From positions 1-64,000 of the forward strand of contig NZ_JACGAG010000007.1 in NCBI RefSeq assembly GCF_014050525.1: a stretch of 64,000 nucleotides of DNA, read 5' to 3'. Below are positions 8,927-17,900 of the stretch, piece after piece. The notes below the pieces were generated by a model. That model was not told where the DNA came from. It ran no database searches and saw nothing but the letters and a program-made list of their open reading frames with translations. A program made the position numbers and the translations under genes. Each line of letters opens with the position of its first letter. Position 1 is the stretch's first letter. This DNA comes from Clostridium sp. cel8. GTDB taxonomy: Bacteria; Bacillota; Clostridia; Clostridiales; Clostridiaceae.

Positions 8927-9829
8927 CTAATATTGTTTTAATTTTAATTTTTTAGTTAAACTCGAAATAATATTTTCTAATTTTATTTCATCAAGTTCTT
9001 TTACATTTTCTAATTTATTTCTTTTTTTATTTTGCTTATAATCTTCTATAGATTTTTCGCTTATAAATAAATCTACAAATTTTATTTTTCCATATCCCCT
9101 TGAACCATTTGCACCTAAATAATCATCCTGTAAAAGTGATAATGCTTGGAATAAAATCTTTAAGTTTTCAATATCACCTAAATTGTAAATATTATATACC
9201 ATCTCAAAATCAAACTTTGCACCTGCAGGAACTCTTTCTATATTTCTTGGATTAGCCATTGATGTAATTCTATCAATTGTGTTTTCCCATTTACTTTCCG
9301 TATATTCAAGCTCTAATCTAGAATACATTCCTTCTCTATTATCCATTTTTTCTTTTGTTTCTTTATTTAAGAAACTATCTCTTACATATAATCTTGTTGG
9401 TTCAGAATTTCCATTTGAAGCACTTGTCCCAAAAATTTTGCATATACTGCATTTTCCACATTCACAGGAACTTGCTTTAATTGATTTTTTATTAAACTTT
9501 ACTACTTTTGATCTTATTTTAGAATTATCTATATCTATTTTTTCACTATTTAGGAATTTTTCAACATCGTAATCATAATCTGATGATGATATTTGTATTT
9601 CATTTCCATTTGCACTTATATCTAATCTATATCTAGCTAATGACTTTTCTATTAAACTTCTCATCTTTCCTTTTATAGATGATCCAGGAATAAATGGTTC
9701 TCCATTTGAATTTTTTATAACATTATTATCTATTCCCCCAATTTCAATAGAGCTTTTATCTCCACCTATACTTAATCCAGTTTTTAATAAAATTTTTCCT
9801 TCTATAAATACTTTTCCATAAAGCTTCAA
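8927..9829 (-). CDS. csm3: Type III-A backbone ribonuclease Csm3 (RAMP)
   Basis: A backbone subunit of about 300 residues that cuts target RNA at 6-nt intervals in this family. It shows SIGGDKSSIEIGGIDNNVI, in which D34 is the expected catalytic aspartate, then the glycine-rich loop PFIPGSSIKGKMRSLIE and a Cys-rich zinc motif CECGKCSICKIFG. The frame is open to a GTG at 9838, but the AGGAGG overlaps that codon. The TTG at 9829, 8 bases after AGGAGG, is the better start. RNA-cleavage capacity therefore looks intact. Confidence 0.95.
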   Translation of the reverse strand: MKLYGKVFIEGKILLKTGLSIGGDKSSIEIGGIDNNVIKNSNGEPFIPGSSIKGKMRSLIEKSLARYRLDISANGNEIQISSSDYDYDVEKFLNSEKIDIDNSKIRSKVVKFNKKSIKASSCECGKCSICKIFGTSASNGNSEPTRLYVRDSFLNKETKEKMDNREGMYSRLELEYTESKWENTIDRITSMANPRNIERVPAGAKFDFEMVYNIYNLGDIENLKILFQALSLLQDDYLGANGSRGYGKIKFVDLFISEKSIEDYKQNKKRNKLENVKELDEIKLENIISSLTKKLKLKQY

Positions 9830-9841
9830 GTAAAACACCTC

Positions 9842-10495
9842 CTAATTTTTATCTCCAAAATATTTCATATAAGCAACTATTGCTTCCAAAAAATTTTTAA
9901 AATTTTTCAACTGTTCTTTGCCATTTTCCTCATTCATTGATTTAACAGCATAATCTAACAAATCCATAAACTTTTTTACAGTGAGTCTTGAACTTCTTCC
10001 TGCTATATATGCAAACTTAGGTCTTAATCTTTTTAAATCATCAATTCTATCAGTTCTCAAAACATCTGAGTAAACATTTCTAATCTGTGATGTTGTCATT
10101 CCATTATTTATTAAAATATAAGCATATCCTTTAACATTATTTAGGAATATATCATAGTTATTATCAATATTTATAATATTATTTCTAAAATAGTCTATCT
10201 CCTTATCTTCTTCATATCTGAACAAACTTGATATCCCCCTTCTAAAATAGTTCTTTAATTTAGATATACCTTTCAAATATTCAACAAATAATTTTAATTC
10301 TTGATTTTCATCATCATTTTTTAGAATATTATCTAAATCATAAGATTTTTTATTTATAACCTCATCAAAGTAGTACATTTTACCCCCTTTATTTATTAAA
10401 TTTTTAAACTTATTATTAAATTCAAGATTTGTATAATCATTTTTTCTATTTTCTCTGTTTAATTTTTTTTCCCCAACTATTTCTTTAATTTGCAT
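9842..10495 (-). CDS. csm2: Type III-A small subunit Csm2
   Basis: The C-terminal half carries the Csm2 signature: GMTTSQIRNVYSDV, LKRLRPKFAYIAGR and NFLEAIVAYMKYFG. Csm2 forms the inner helical filament of the complex. At about 217 residues it is longer than most Csm2 proteins (roughly 120-150) because of a charged N-terminal extension of about 100 residues of unknown role. A GTG-initiated reading from 10507 is possible. The ATG at 10495, one base after the cas10 stop codon and preceded by GGTGAG, is preferred. Confidence 0.9.
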   Translation of the reverse strand: MQIKEIVGEKKLNRENRKNDYTNLEFNNKFKNLINKGGKMYYFDEVINKKSYDLDNILKNDDENQELKLFVEYLKGISKLKNYFRRGISSLFRYEEDKEIDYFRNNIINIDNNYDIFLNNVKGYAYILINNGMTTSQIRNVYSDVLRTDRIDDLKRLRPKFAYIAGRSSRLTVKKFMDLLDYAVKSMNEENGKEQLKNFKNFLEAIVAYMKYFGDKN

Positions 10496-10496
10496 T

Positions 10497-12791
10497 TTAC
10501 TCACCACTTTCTCCCATCTTTTTAGTATTAAGTTCTGCCCATCTAACTCCTGCAGGTATAACCATAATATTACAAGTATTATGTGATTTATTTAAAATAC
10601 TATTAACAATCATTTTTTCATAAGTTTTAACTAAATTTTCAACCATATCTTTAATTTCACTCTTACTATTTCTAAGTTCTCTAAGATAGTAAGCCAATCT
10701 ATGAACTTTAGCTATATTTATCTTTTCTTTACTACTTATATCACTCATAATGGACTTAAATCCTTTAGTACTATTTAATATTTTTTGTAGAAATGCTCTA
10801 TTTTTAGACAACTTATATATATCAATACAATTGTTCCTTATTTCCAATATCTCCTCAAATTCATCCCACTTAAATATCTCTCCAAATAAGCAAACACTAT
10901 TTTTTTGCGGAAGTTCATCATTTTTTCTTACATACATTTTTGCTTCATCAAGAAATTGCTCAGTATAATTTGCACACTTTACAACAGGATATTTATATGG
11001 AAACAATCCAAGTCCTGCTGAAAAAGTTATATGTTTATTATTACAAACATATCTTTCAAAACTTTTTCTCAATACATATGAAAATTCAAATACTTCATTA
11101 TATGCACCTAAAATAAATGTATCATCTCCGCCAGCATATACTACATACATCGTTTTATCCCAATTTTCTCCCTTAATTTTTTCTCCTGCAACAATCTTTT
11201 TTTCTTTATCATTTTTTATTAATTCATTTAAATACCCTTCAAAAAATAACGATATTGCATTACTCAATTCTATTATCTGTCCAATTGAAACTCCACTTTC
11301 TTCATTTGTTTTGAGTCCTTTAATAAATATTTTTCCAAGGTTGTCTACATCAAGCTTTAAAACTCCAAGCTTTTTATCTCCTATATTATTTTTTTCAATA
11401 TTAAAAGACACTATTTTTTCAAAAATGCTCTCTTGTGGTAAATTAAATGATTTAAAAATATATCCATCGCAATCATACCTTAAAAAATCAGTATTATTAA
11501 TTAGGTACTTTTTAAAATTAACATTACTTTTAGTAACTTTAAATTTAATTTCAAATCCAAAACTTTTAAATACATCTTTGTATTCTTTAATGTTAATATT
11601 ATTACTATTATCTTCAGGCAATTGTTTTTCTTGTTCTTCACTATAAAATTCCGCTTTTTTTATTTCGTCAGTCAATTCTACAAACGATTTACACATTTCA
11701 CACATTTCTTCATCTGAATTATTTAATACAGAACCACAAATACTACATATTTTTTTATTGTTGTTACCATTATCAATAGGTCCAAAAATATCTTCAAAAT
11801 TTTCTTCTATACCTATTTCATTCCACTTCCTATTTTTTAACGATGCAACTTTTTCACTTACACTACTAAAAAATTTAGAAATATCTTTTAATTTATCAAT
11901 AGTTAATAATTCACCATCACAACTAACTGTAGAAACGCCTATAGCTATATATATCTTTCCTTTATGAGCTTTTAAAAGAACTTTTGATATATATTTTCGA
12001 ATCTTATCAACTTCATTAATCTTTGATTTTGGAATTATAATATAAAAATTTCCTCCACCATTATACAGAATATTATTCAGTGATAACCCTAATTTTCCAA
12101 CTATATATTTTGATATAACATCTGTTAAAATATTTATATATACTGATCTTCCCTTTAAACTTTTTGCAGCTTCTTTACTTGAGATGCTAAAAATAAAGTC
12201 TTGTATTCCAGAAACATCTGCCTTTAATAAGCCAAACTCTTCAGCTTTTAAATTTTCTTTAAGATTTATTTCGCTTTTTACACATGAATAAATAGCAGAT
12301 ATAATTTTAGCAGTATTAAAAAGTGAAACATAGCAATTAGGAACATTCTTTACAGGAATACAGGAAAAATATTTTTTAAAAACATAAAATATTTGTTCTT
12401 CATTTTTACAAAGATTTATTTCATGCATAAAAGATTTTATAATCATTGCAAAATCTTTTTCACTTATTGTATCAATTTCATTTGGATAAATATATTCACT
12501 TGAAAGAGATTGTAAAACTGGATTTTTATAAATATTTTTTTTGTGTTCTACTTCATCATCAAAATTTACATTGCTAAATATAGATTTAAGCCTATAAATT
12601 TTATTGCTTGTATTAGTTCTAAATTCTTCAATATTTATGAATTCTTCATAAATATTATTTAATAGTTTTTTATTTTCTTTATTTTTGTTTAAATTCACCA
12701 TATATTTATCTAAAAATTTCTTAAGCTCATCATTTTTTTCTATCTTTATATCTTGTAAATATTTAAGCAAAACATAAAAAAATTCTTCCAC
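10497..12791 (-). CDS. cas10: Cas10/Csm1, type III-A large subunit, HD domain apparently lost
   Basis: The 764-residue signature subunit of type III-A systems. The first Palm domain contains ADVSGIQDFIF and YNGGGNFYII. A zinc ribbon, CSICG...CEMC, lies near residues 345-365. The second Palm domain has YVVYAGGDDTF (GGDD at 554-557), the cyclic-oligoadenylate synthase motif. The family's N-terminal HD nuclease signatures are missing: there is no histidine before residue 83, no HDIGK-type motif, and the usual LFDH/LYDH site reads SLFNTA (about 156-161). Single-stranded DNase activity is therefore doubtful, while cOA synthesis looks intact. The start is a GTG after AGGAAGTGA. It is the first gene of the operon, about 130 bases from a 25-bp palindrome. 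Confidence 0.96.
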   Translation of the reverse strand: MEEFFYVLLKYLQDIKIEKNDELKKFLDKYMVNLNKNKENKKLLNNIYEEFINIEEFRTNTSNKIYRLKSIFSNVNFDDEVEHKKNIYKNPVLQSLSSEYIYPNEIDTISEKDFAMIIKSFMHEINLCKNEEQIFYVFKKYFSCIPVKNVPNCYVSLFNTAKIISAIYSCVKSEINLKENLKAEEFGLLKADVSGIQDFIFSISSKEAAKSLKGRSVYINILTDVISKYIVGKLGLSLNNILYNGGGNFYIIIPKSKINEVDKIRKYISKVLLKAHKGKIYIAIGVSTVSCDGELLTIDKLKDISKFFSSVSEKVASLKNRKWNEIGIEENFEDIFGPIDNGNNNKKICSICGSVLNNSDEEMCEMCKSFVELTDEIKKAEFYSEEQEKQLPEDNSNNINIKEYKDVFKSFGFEIKFKVTKSNVNFKKYLINNTDFLRYDCDGYIFKSFNLPQESIFEKIVSFNIEKNNIGDKKLGVLKLDVDNLGKIFIKGLKTNEESGVSIGQIIELSNAISLFFEGYLNELIKNDKEKKIVAGEKIKGENWDKTMYVVYAGGDDTFILGAYNEVFEFSYVLRKSFERYVCNNKHITFSAGLGLFPYKYPVVKCANYTEQFLDEAKMYVRKNDELPQKNSVCLFGEIFKWDEFEEILEIRNNCIDIYKLSKNRAFLQKILNSTKGFKSIMSDISSKEKINIAKVHRLAYYLRELRNSKSEIKDMVENLVKTYEKMIVNSILNKSHNTCNIMVIPAGVRWAELNTKKMGESGE

Positions 12792-12920
12792 TATATCACT
12801 TCCTATCTATATAATATAAATTAATTTATATCATAGAAATTTTATATCATATAATATTATATTCTATCCTATTTTGTAAAATCCTGCATAAATATCAAAT
12901 TTTATAGTTTTATTAGGCAA

Positions 12921-12977
12921 AAAATTAAAATGAGAATGAATTTGAGTAAAAGTCAAATTCATTCTCATTTTAATTTT
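12921..12977. terminator. Perfect 25-bp inverted repeat between array 2 and cas10
   Basis: Positions 12921-12945 and 12953-12977 are exact reverse complements with a 7-base loop (GTAAAAG). The stem ends in AAAATT/AATTTT, and the minus strand continues ATTTTTTG. It lies at the trailer end of array 2 and upstream of cas10. It could terminate the array transcript, so that cas10 needs its own promoter in 12800-12920, or act as a processing or attenuation hairpin. Confidence 0.75.
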
Positions 12978-12998
12978 CACTTTCATACAGTTATATCT

Positions 12999-14304
12999 AA
13001 AAAAATTCCTCATAGGTAGTCTAAAAACACAATATCTTCAATACTTTTGTAACCGTAACAAAAAAGTTTCAATTCCTCATAGGTAGTCTAAAAACTATAA
13101 GATTAACTATTGTATATATACACAACAAAGCAAGTTTCAATTCCTCATAGGTAGTCTAAAAACTATATTCAATTGAGTATCGCCATATTTTGTAATAGCT
13201 TGTTTCAATTCCTCATAGGTAGTCTAAAAACTAACTGAACTATCAATATAAGCACTTCGATTATTATAGTTTCAATTCCTCATAGGTAGTCTAAAAACTT
13301 GGATTGCACTTCTAGTACTAGATTGTCCAAAGTAAGTTTCAATTCCTCATAGGTAGTCTAAAAACAAATAGCAAAAGAAAAACCTTCTACACGAGAAGAA
13401 TACTGTTTCAATTCCTCATAGGTAGTCTAAAAACATGGAATATCTTGAGAGCAGTTGGGGTAGATATACGCGTTTCAATTCCTCATAGGTAGTCTAAAAA
13501 CTCAATATGTGCATAAAGAATATGTATTGACGTACTTAGTTTCAATTCCTCATAGGTAGTCTAAAAACCAGTGTTATCAGCGACTGGCAGCGGGGATTTG
13601 CTGCGTTTCAATTCCTCATAGGTAGTCTAAAAACGAAGTTGAAAAAGAAATCAAAACTGCAAAAAATGAGAAGTTTCAATTCCTCATAGGTAGTCTAAAA
13701 ACTTTTTGTAGAGATTTCTTTGATGACTTAGACGATTTTAGTTTCAATTCCTCATAGGTAGTCTAAAAACTTATATCCGTTTATCAAAAAGAGATTTGGA
13801 CTGAAATGTTTCAATTCCTCATAGGTAGTCTAAAAACTATGTGTTGGTTCTATATTATTGTTTTTTATAGCCTGTTTCAATTCCTCATAGGTAGTCTAAA
13901 AACGTAGTAGATGAAAGTTTTAAAAAACAAGTTGCTGCAAGTTTCAATTCCTCATAGGTAGTCTAAAAACTTTCTTGTGCTTTATTCTGTATTTCTTCCT
14001 GTTCGCCGTTTCAATTCCTCATAGGTAGTCTAAAAACCTTCTTGAGTGGGGCGGGGTCTTCTTCTTTTTTGCTTGTTTCAATTCCTCATAGGTAGTCTAA
14101 AAACTGATTTGCCTACACAACCGGATCTATTAGAGTTTGATAGTTTCAATTCCTCATAGGTAGTCTAAAAACACGCAACAGCTGGTTTTGTTGCAGAAGG
14201 GGATTTAAGTTTCAATTCCTCATAGGTAGTCTAAAAACATGTGCTTAGGCGACGGTAGCCTGTCCCCTAGCTCAGTTTCAATTCCTCATAGGTAGTCTAA
14301 AAAC
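12999..14304 (-). CRISPR. CRISPR array 2 (20 repeats, 19 spacers)
   Basis: Thirty-base repeats start at 13066, 13134, 13202, 13269, 13336, 13405, 13472, 13539, 13605, 13673, 13741, 13808, 13874, 13941, 14008, 14075, 14143, 14209 and 14275, plus a 5-prime-decayed terminal copy at 12999-13028. Spacers are 36-39 bases. All copies carry the GTAGTCT variant. As in array 1, the decayed copy is at the left and the leader at the right, so crRNA is made from the minus strand with an AUUGAAAC handle. No spacer is obviously shared with array 1. Confidence 0.98.
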
Positions 14305-14451
14305 CCATCCAAGTACCATTATAACAGGACTTGTGAAAATATCAATATGTTAACAATATATTAATGAAATTCCTAAAGCCCCTGTAATTACTTAATTTTC
14401 TTATTTGTCGACCTCCCGGGTTTTTTGCACTACTGGAGGTCGACGACAAAA
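14305..14451 (-). promoter_or_regulatory. Leader and promoter of CRISPR array 2
   Basis: Near-identical to 5127-5270. The promoter TTGATA (14340-14345), 16 bases, TATAAT (14318-14323) is conserved. The inverted repeat is shorter here: GTCGACCTCC (14407-14416) pairs with GGAGGTCGAC (14435-14444), because bases next to the loop differ (CCCGGG against CCAGGT). The loop keeps the T-run and GCACTA. Confidence 0.85.
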
Positions 14452-14464
14452 TTTAGCTATCTAT

Positions 14465-15700
14465 TTAGTCTTCCTCTTTCCACACCATATTTGCAAGAGG
14501 AAATGGTTTTAATGCCCTGTCAAGTATTCCATGAACATATGCAATTAATATACCATAATTTACTATAGGCACTCCAAACTCTTTAGCTGAATTAATCCTA
14601 TAGAGCATAGCCGATCTGTTAAGCATACACCCTCCACAGTGAACTATAAGTGAATATTTTTTTACATCATCAGTAAATGAAATTCCTGATGAGTATTCAA
14701 AATCTATTTTTTTACCAGTAGATTGTCTTATCCATCTTGGTATTTTTACTGTTCCTATATCATCTGATTGCCTATGATGTGTACATCCCTCTGCTATAAG
14801 AACTTTATCTCCATCTTTTAATTTTTCTATAGCTTTTACTCCTTTTACAAGCTGAACAAGATCTCCCTTATATCTAGCAAATAGTATGGAAAATGATGTC
14901 ATAAGTATATCCTTTGGGGTGTCTGCTGCCACTTTTAAAAACACTTGTGAGTCTGTAATAACTATTTTAGGTTTTACAGCTAGCTTATCCAAAGTTTCCC
15001 TAAGCTCAAATTCCTTTGTAACAACAGCTGTGCAGTCACTTTCTAAAATATCTCTTATTGTCTGCTGCTGTGGAAGTATTAATCTTCCCTTTGGAGCTGC
15101 TTTATCTATTGGCGTAACAAGTACCACAAAATCCCCAGGATTTATTAGATCTCCAACTATTTCAAATTTACTTTCATTTTTTGGAAGTACCTTAATTATT
15201 TCAGATTTTAATCTTTTTACTCCATCTCCAGTAAGAGAAGATATTTTCACAACTGGAACATTAAATTTTTCACTTATATCTTTAACTTCACTATCTTCTA
15301 TATCCAATATATCTGATTTATTTAAAGCCAATATCATTGGAATATTCTTTTTCTTTATTTCGTCTATTATAGACAAATCATAGTCTGTAATTTTTAACGT
15401 TGAATCTATTACAACTATTGATATATCAGTTTCATTTAAAACTTTAAGAGTTTTTTCTTTTCTAAGATCTCCTAAATTCCCAACATCATCAAGTCCTGCA
15501 GTATCTATAATTACACAAGGTCCTATTGGAAGTATTTCCATAGATTTATAAACTGGATCTGTGGTAGTTCCTTTTACATCAGATACTATTGCTACATTTT
15601 GACCAGTTATGGCATTTATAATACTGGACTTTCCTGCATTTCTTCTCCCAAAAAGAGCTATATGTGTTCTTACAGAACGTGGTGCTTCATTAAAACTCAT
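14465..15700 (-). CDS. hydF: [FeFe]-hydrogenase maturation GTPase HydF
   Basis: The scaffold protein on which the two-iron subcluster of [FeFe] hydrogenase is assembled before transfer to HydA. The 411-residue protein has an Era/TrmE-type GTPase domain (about 1-170: G1 GRRNAGKSS, G3 DTAG, G4 NKSD), a dimerisation domain, and a C-terminal iron-sulfur domain with the ligands of CTHH (about residue 305) and HCGGC (about 355). This fits the family pattern CxH...HCxxC. The ATG follows TTAGGAGGAATTTATA. aspA is immediately upstream on the same strand, 39 bases away, probably in one operon. hydE, hydG and hydA are not in the window. Confidence 0.97.
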   Translation of the reverse strand: MSFNEAPRSVRTHIALFGRRNAGKSSIINAITGQNVAIVSDVKGTTTDPVYKSMEILPIGPCVIIDTAGLDDVGNLGDLRKEKTLKVLNETDISIVVIDSTLKITDYDLSIIDEIKKKNIPMILALNKSDILDIEDSEVKDISEKFNVPVVKISSLTGDGVKRLKSEIIKVLPKNESKFEIVGDLINPGDFVVLVTPIDKAAPKGRLILPQQQTIRDILESDCTAVVTKEFELRETLDKLAVKPKIVITDSQVFLKVAADTPKDILMTSFSILFARYKGDLVQLVKGVKAIEKLKDGDKVLIAEGCTHHRQSDDIGTVKIPRWIRQSTGKKIDFEYSSGISFTDDVKKYSLIVHCGGCMLNRSAMLYRINSAKEFGVPIVNYGILIAYVHGILDRALKPFPLANMVWKEED

Positions 15701-15739
15701 TATAAATTCCTCCTAATTTATTCTATAGTTTATCTATTG

Positions 15740-17137
15740 CTATTTCCCAGGAATTCCAGGCTTGGTAAGTTCATACGGATTGGTTATTTTATCTATTTCA
15801 TCCTTATTTAATATATTCATCTGACATAACACCTCTTTTATTGATTTACTTTCATTTAAAGCTTTCTTTGCAACTTCACTTGTCTTATCATATCCTATGT
15901 AATGAACAAGAGCCGCAGCTACTGCAGTTGATTTATCAATATTTTTCTTACATCTTTCCTCATTCATCTTTATACCTTTTATACACTTTTCTCTAAATAT
16001 TTCAACTGCTTTTTGTAAAATCTCAAGGGATTCAAGTAGACACTCTGCAACCAATGGAGTAAATGCATTTAATTCAAGCTGACCTGAGGAGCTTGCAATA
16101 GTAATTGCAGTATCATTTGCAATTACCCTCATACTCACTTGAGCAACCATCTCAGGTATCACAGGATTTACCTTTCCAGGCATAATAGTGGATCCTGCTT
16201 GAACTTCTGGAAGTATTACTTCCCCTATTCCACCTTTTGGACCTGAACTTAAAAGTCTAAGATCATTGGAAATCTTTAAAAGGTTAACTGCTAATGACTT
16301 TAATAATCCAGACACCTCTACAAATACATCACAATTTTGAGTAATATCCATTGGATAGTCCGACCTTGCAATTCCAAGTCCAGTTAAATTTTGAAGTACA
16401 TCTGTTATCTCATATATGAACTTCTTAGTGGCATTAAGTCCAGTTCCTATTGCAGTACCTCCTATATTAATCTCCCTAAGCCTTTCTTCAACTTTGTAAA
16501 TTCTCCATCTATCTCTAGCTATAGCCTTAGCATAGGCACCAAATCCCTGACCAGCCATCATTGGAAGTGCATCCATAAGCTCAGTTCTTCCAAGTTTCAA
16601 TATATCTGAAAACTCATTTTCTTTTATTTGAAGCTCTTCTTGTAAATCTGCAAGGGACTGACTTAACTCCCTTATACTTTTAATAGATGCAATTCTAAGT
16701 GCCGTTGGATATACGTCATTTGTAGACTGGGACATATTTACATCATTTAAAGGATGAACTATATTGTAATCACCTTTTTTTCCACCAAGTATTTCTATAG
16801 CTCTATTTGCTATAACTTCATTTACATTCATATTAGTTGAAGTTCCAGCTCCACCTTGAAATGCACTTAATTTAAATTCACTGTCAAATTTACCTTCTAT
16901 AACTTCTTCACTTGCTTTAATTATAGCATCTGCCTTTTTTCTGTTTAATTGATTTAGATCTTTATTTACTATTGCAGCTGCTTTTTTTATAAGTGCTATT
17001 TCCTTTATTAGATTTATATTTACAATTTTTCCTCCTATATTGAAATTATCCATAGCTCTAAGGGTATTTATACCAAAATAGTGTGAGTTATGTATAGTTT
17101 TTTCTCCAATTAAATCCTTCTCTGTCCTAAAACACAT
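15740..17137 (-). CDS. aspA: Aspartate ammonia-lyase
   Basis: Deaminates L-aspartate to fumarate and ammonia. The 465-residue protein is in the fumarase/aspartase superfamily, with the signature GSTIMPGKVNP (about residues 316-326), the substrate-loop region GRTELMDALPM, and SQSTNDVYPTA near residue 140. Length is normal. The ATG at 17137 follows AAGGAG. The stop lies 39 bases before hydF, suggesting cotranscription. In clostridia and some other hydrogen producers aspA often accompanies hydrogenase maturation genes, and ammonia supply for the dithiomethylamine bridge of the H-cluster is a plausible reason. That last step is inference. Confidence 0.96.
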   Translation of the reverse strand: MCFRTEKDLIGEKTIHNSHYFGINTLRAMDNFNIGGKIVNINLIKEIALIKKAAAIVNKDLNQLNRKKADAIIKASEEVIEGKFDSEFKLSAFQGGAGTSTNMNVNEVIANRAIEILGGKKGDYNIVHPLNDVNMSQSTNDVYPTALRIASIKSIRELSQSLADLQEELQIKENEFSDILKLGRTELMDALPMMAGQGFGAYAKAIARDRWRIYKVEERLREINIGGTAIGTGLNATKKFIYEITDVLQNLTGLGIARSDYPMDITQNCDVFVEVSGLLKSLAVNLLKISNDLRLLSSGPKGGIGEVILPEVQAGSTIMPGKVNPVIPEMVAQVSMRVIANDTAITIASSSGQLELNAFTPLVAECLLESLEILQKAVEIFREKCIKGIKMNEERCKKNIDKSTAVAAALVHYIGYDKTSEVAKKALNESKSIKEVLCQMNILNKDEIDKITNPYELTKPGIPGK

Positions 17138-17324
17138 AATGCTACTCTCCTTGTTATATTTTAAACTAACATATATATTTTATCATCAATTGCAATTTTA
17201 TTTAACTGCATAGCAATATATTCTATTAAAATTTCACTTAAAAATATCAAATTAGACTACATATAAATATACTAACTATGAAAGATATAAATTTTATAGT
17301 TAATTTAAGGAGGTTTTAAATATT

Positions 17325-17885
17325 ATGACAGCAGATGATATTATAAAAATATGTGAGGCCGTTGTAGTTGTAATTGGTGCTATATTTGCCCTAATTTCAT
17401 ATTTTAAAAATAAATCTATGAATTTAGACAAGATACTAAGCGTTACAGATAAAACTCTCAAAACTGTAGAACCATTTATAGAGATAGCTAAGTCTGTTCC
17501 TAGTGTAAAAACAACTACATCTCTAATTGATTGGATAGAAGAAAAAGCTGCAGTTGGAGTTAAGGTTGCAGAACAGCTGCAACATTCAGGTGAGATTAAA
17601 ACAAATGAAGAAAAATTTAACATTGCAGAAAATACAGTTTATGCTGCATTAAAGGAAATCAAAGTTGAACCCGATGACAACAAAAAAATGTTAATAAAAT
17701 ATTTTATTGAAGAAGCAGTAAGTGATCTTAGGCACAATTCTGAAAAAATGGCAGATGAAAATATTCAAATCGAAAATGAGAAACTTGAAAAAATTGAGCA
17801 GGAACTTGATTTATTAACGCTAGAAAATGAAAATATAAAAGAGGAAATTACTTTAATACAAAATCCTACAGAACAAGACAAATAA
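17325..17885 (+). CDS. LLH-type holin-like membrane protein
   Basis: A 186-residue protein with one N-terminal membrane segment (about 4-26, IIKICEAVVVVIGAIFALI) followed by a soluble, charged helical region and a C-terminal coiled coil rich in Glu (about 140-186). The middle part, AAVGVKVAEQLQHSGEI...KFNIAENTVYAALKEIKV...LIKYFIEEAV, resembles phage holins of the LLH family. No lysin or other phage gene is nearby, so a domesticated holin or cell-envelope role is possible. It starts with ATG after AAGGAGG. A strong terminator follows at 17901. Function is uncertain. Confidence 0.55.
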   Translation: MTADDIIKICEAVVVVIGAIFALISYFKNKSMNLDKILSVTDKTLKTVEPFIEIAKSVPSVKTTTSLIDWIEEKAAVGVKVAEQLQHSGEIKTNEEKFNIAENTVYAALKEIKVEPDDNKKMLIKYFIEEAVSDLRHNSEKMADENIQIENEKLEKIEQELDLLTLENENIKEEITLIQNPTEQDK

Positions 17886-17900
17886 ATCTAAAGAATAGTA

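Noticed and set aside
14886-15383. 165-codon plus-strand open frame
   Set aside because: Antisense to hydF, no ribosome site, low-complexity translation.
17300-17623. 107-codon minus-strand open frame
   Set aside because: Antisense to the holin-like gene, which has a strong ribosome site and family resemblance.
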